Source: JBIQLO01 sp044464175
GTDB taxonomy: Bacteria > Planctomycetota > Phycisphaerae > Tepidisphaerales > Tepidisphaeraceae
Direction: 5' to 3'
Length of the DNA: 7,426 nt
Assembly: GCA_044464175.1 (NCBI GenBank)
Contig: JBIQLO010000196.1
Span: forward strand, 1-7,426
The notes beneath the pieces are model-generated. The model saw only the letters and a list, made by a program, of their open reading frames with translations. It did no database searches and was not told the DNA's origin. The translations under genes and the position numbers were made by a program. Every line of letters begins with the position of its first letter. Position 1 is the stretch's first letter. Positions 7,376 through 7,426 of this stretch are shown piece by piece.

Positions 7376-7408
7376 GAAGAAAAAGGCCGCGGAATCAGTG
7401 GCCGCGAC
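7376..7408 (-). terminator. Intrinsic terminator-like hairpin directly upstream of the MshEN gene
   Basis: Read on the - strand, GUCGCGG (7408-7402) pairs with CCGCGGC (7392-7386), seven pairs with one G-U, around a nine-base loop. It is followed by C and then UUUUUCUUC (7384-7376). The + strand lacks a T-run, so it acts on - strand transcripts only. It may end a gene lying right of the window. Only two bases separate the U-tract from the GGAGG of the MshEN gene, so it could instead be an attenuator within that gene's leader. Confidence 0.6.
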
Positions 7409-7426
7409 AGACTTCTTATCGGCAGG

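Overview
The window is GC-rich and carries six protein-coding genes: five on the + strand and one convergent on the - strand. The best taxonomic clue is the third gene. It encodes a prepilin-like protein with the H-X9-DG C-terminal signature, a family expanded in the PVC group (Planctomycetota, Lentisphaerota, Verrucomicrobiota/Kiritimatiellota). The GntR/LacI hybrid regulator, the GH123/DUF4091-like enzyme and the stand-alone MshEN-domain protein fit the same group. A planctomycete such as a Phycisphaerae-like lineage is my best guess, but this is inference from gene content only.

Layout. Positions 1-1258 hold the C-terminal two thirds of the tRNA-modifying enzyme MnmG (GidA), cut by the window edge. 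A 179-base intergenic stretch follows, containing a credible promoter and a cluster of related palindromes (TGTCAGACA, TGGTCTGACCA and a half site). Positions 1438-6952 then look like one operon: a GntR-HTH/LacI-type sugar-sensing repressor, a pseudopilin-like H-X9-DG protein whose Shine-Dalgarno overlaps the regulator stop codon, a secreted GH123/DUF4091-like glycoside hydrolase with an N-terminal carbohydrate-binding-like domain, and a probable cytoplasmic six-hairpin (alpha/alpha)6 sugar-processing enzyme 14 bases downstream. On the - strand, 6897-7364 encodes a small stand-alone MshEN (type II secretion/pilus ATPase N-terminal) domain protein. Its 3' end overlaps that of the six-hairpin gene by 56 bases, and a terminator-like hairpin abuts its ribosome-binding site.

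How the genes may work together. The regulator probably senses a saccharide and represses its own promoter through the palindrome lying between the -35 and -10 elements. When it is released, a surface or extracellular pseudopilin-like protein, a secreted glycosidase and an intracellular enzyme would be made together. This resembles a compact glycan-utilisation unit with a dedicated pilin-like component. The substrate cannot be read from sequence. The GH123-like catalytic Asp-Glu pair hints at a glycan containing N-acetylhexosamine, which is a hypothesis only. MnmG and the MshEN protein look like flanking genes unrelated to this unit. I saw no CRISPR array, tRNA, rRNA, insertion sequence or integrase.
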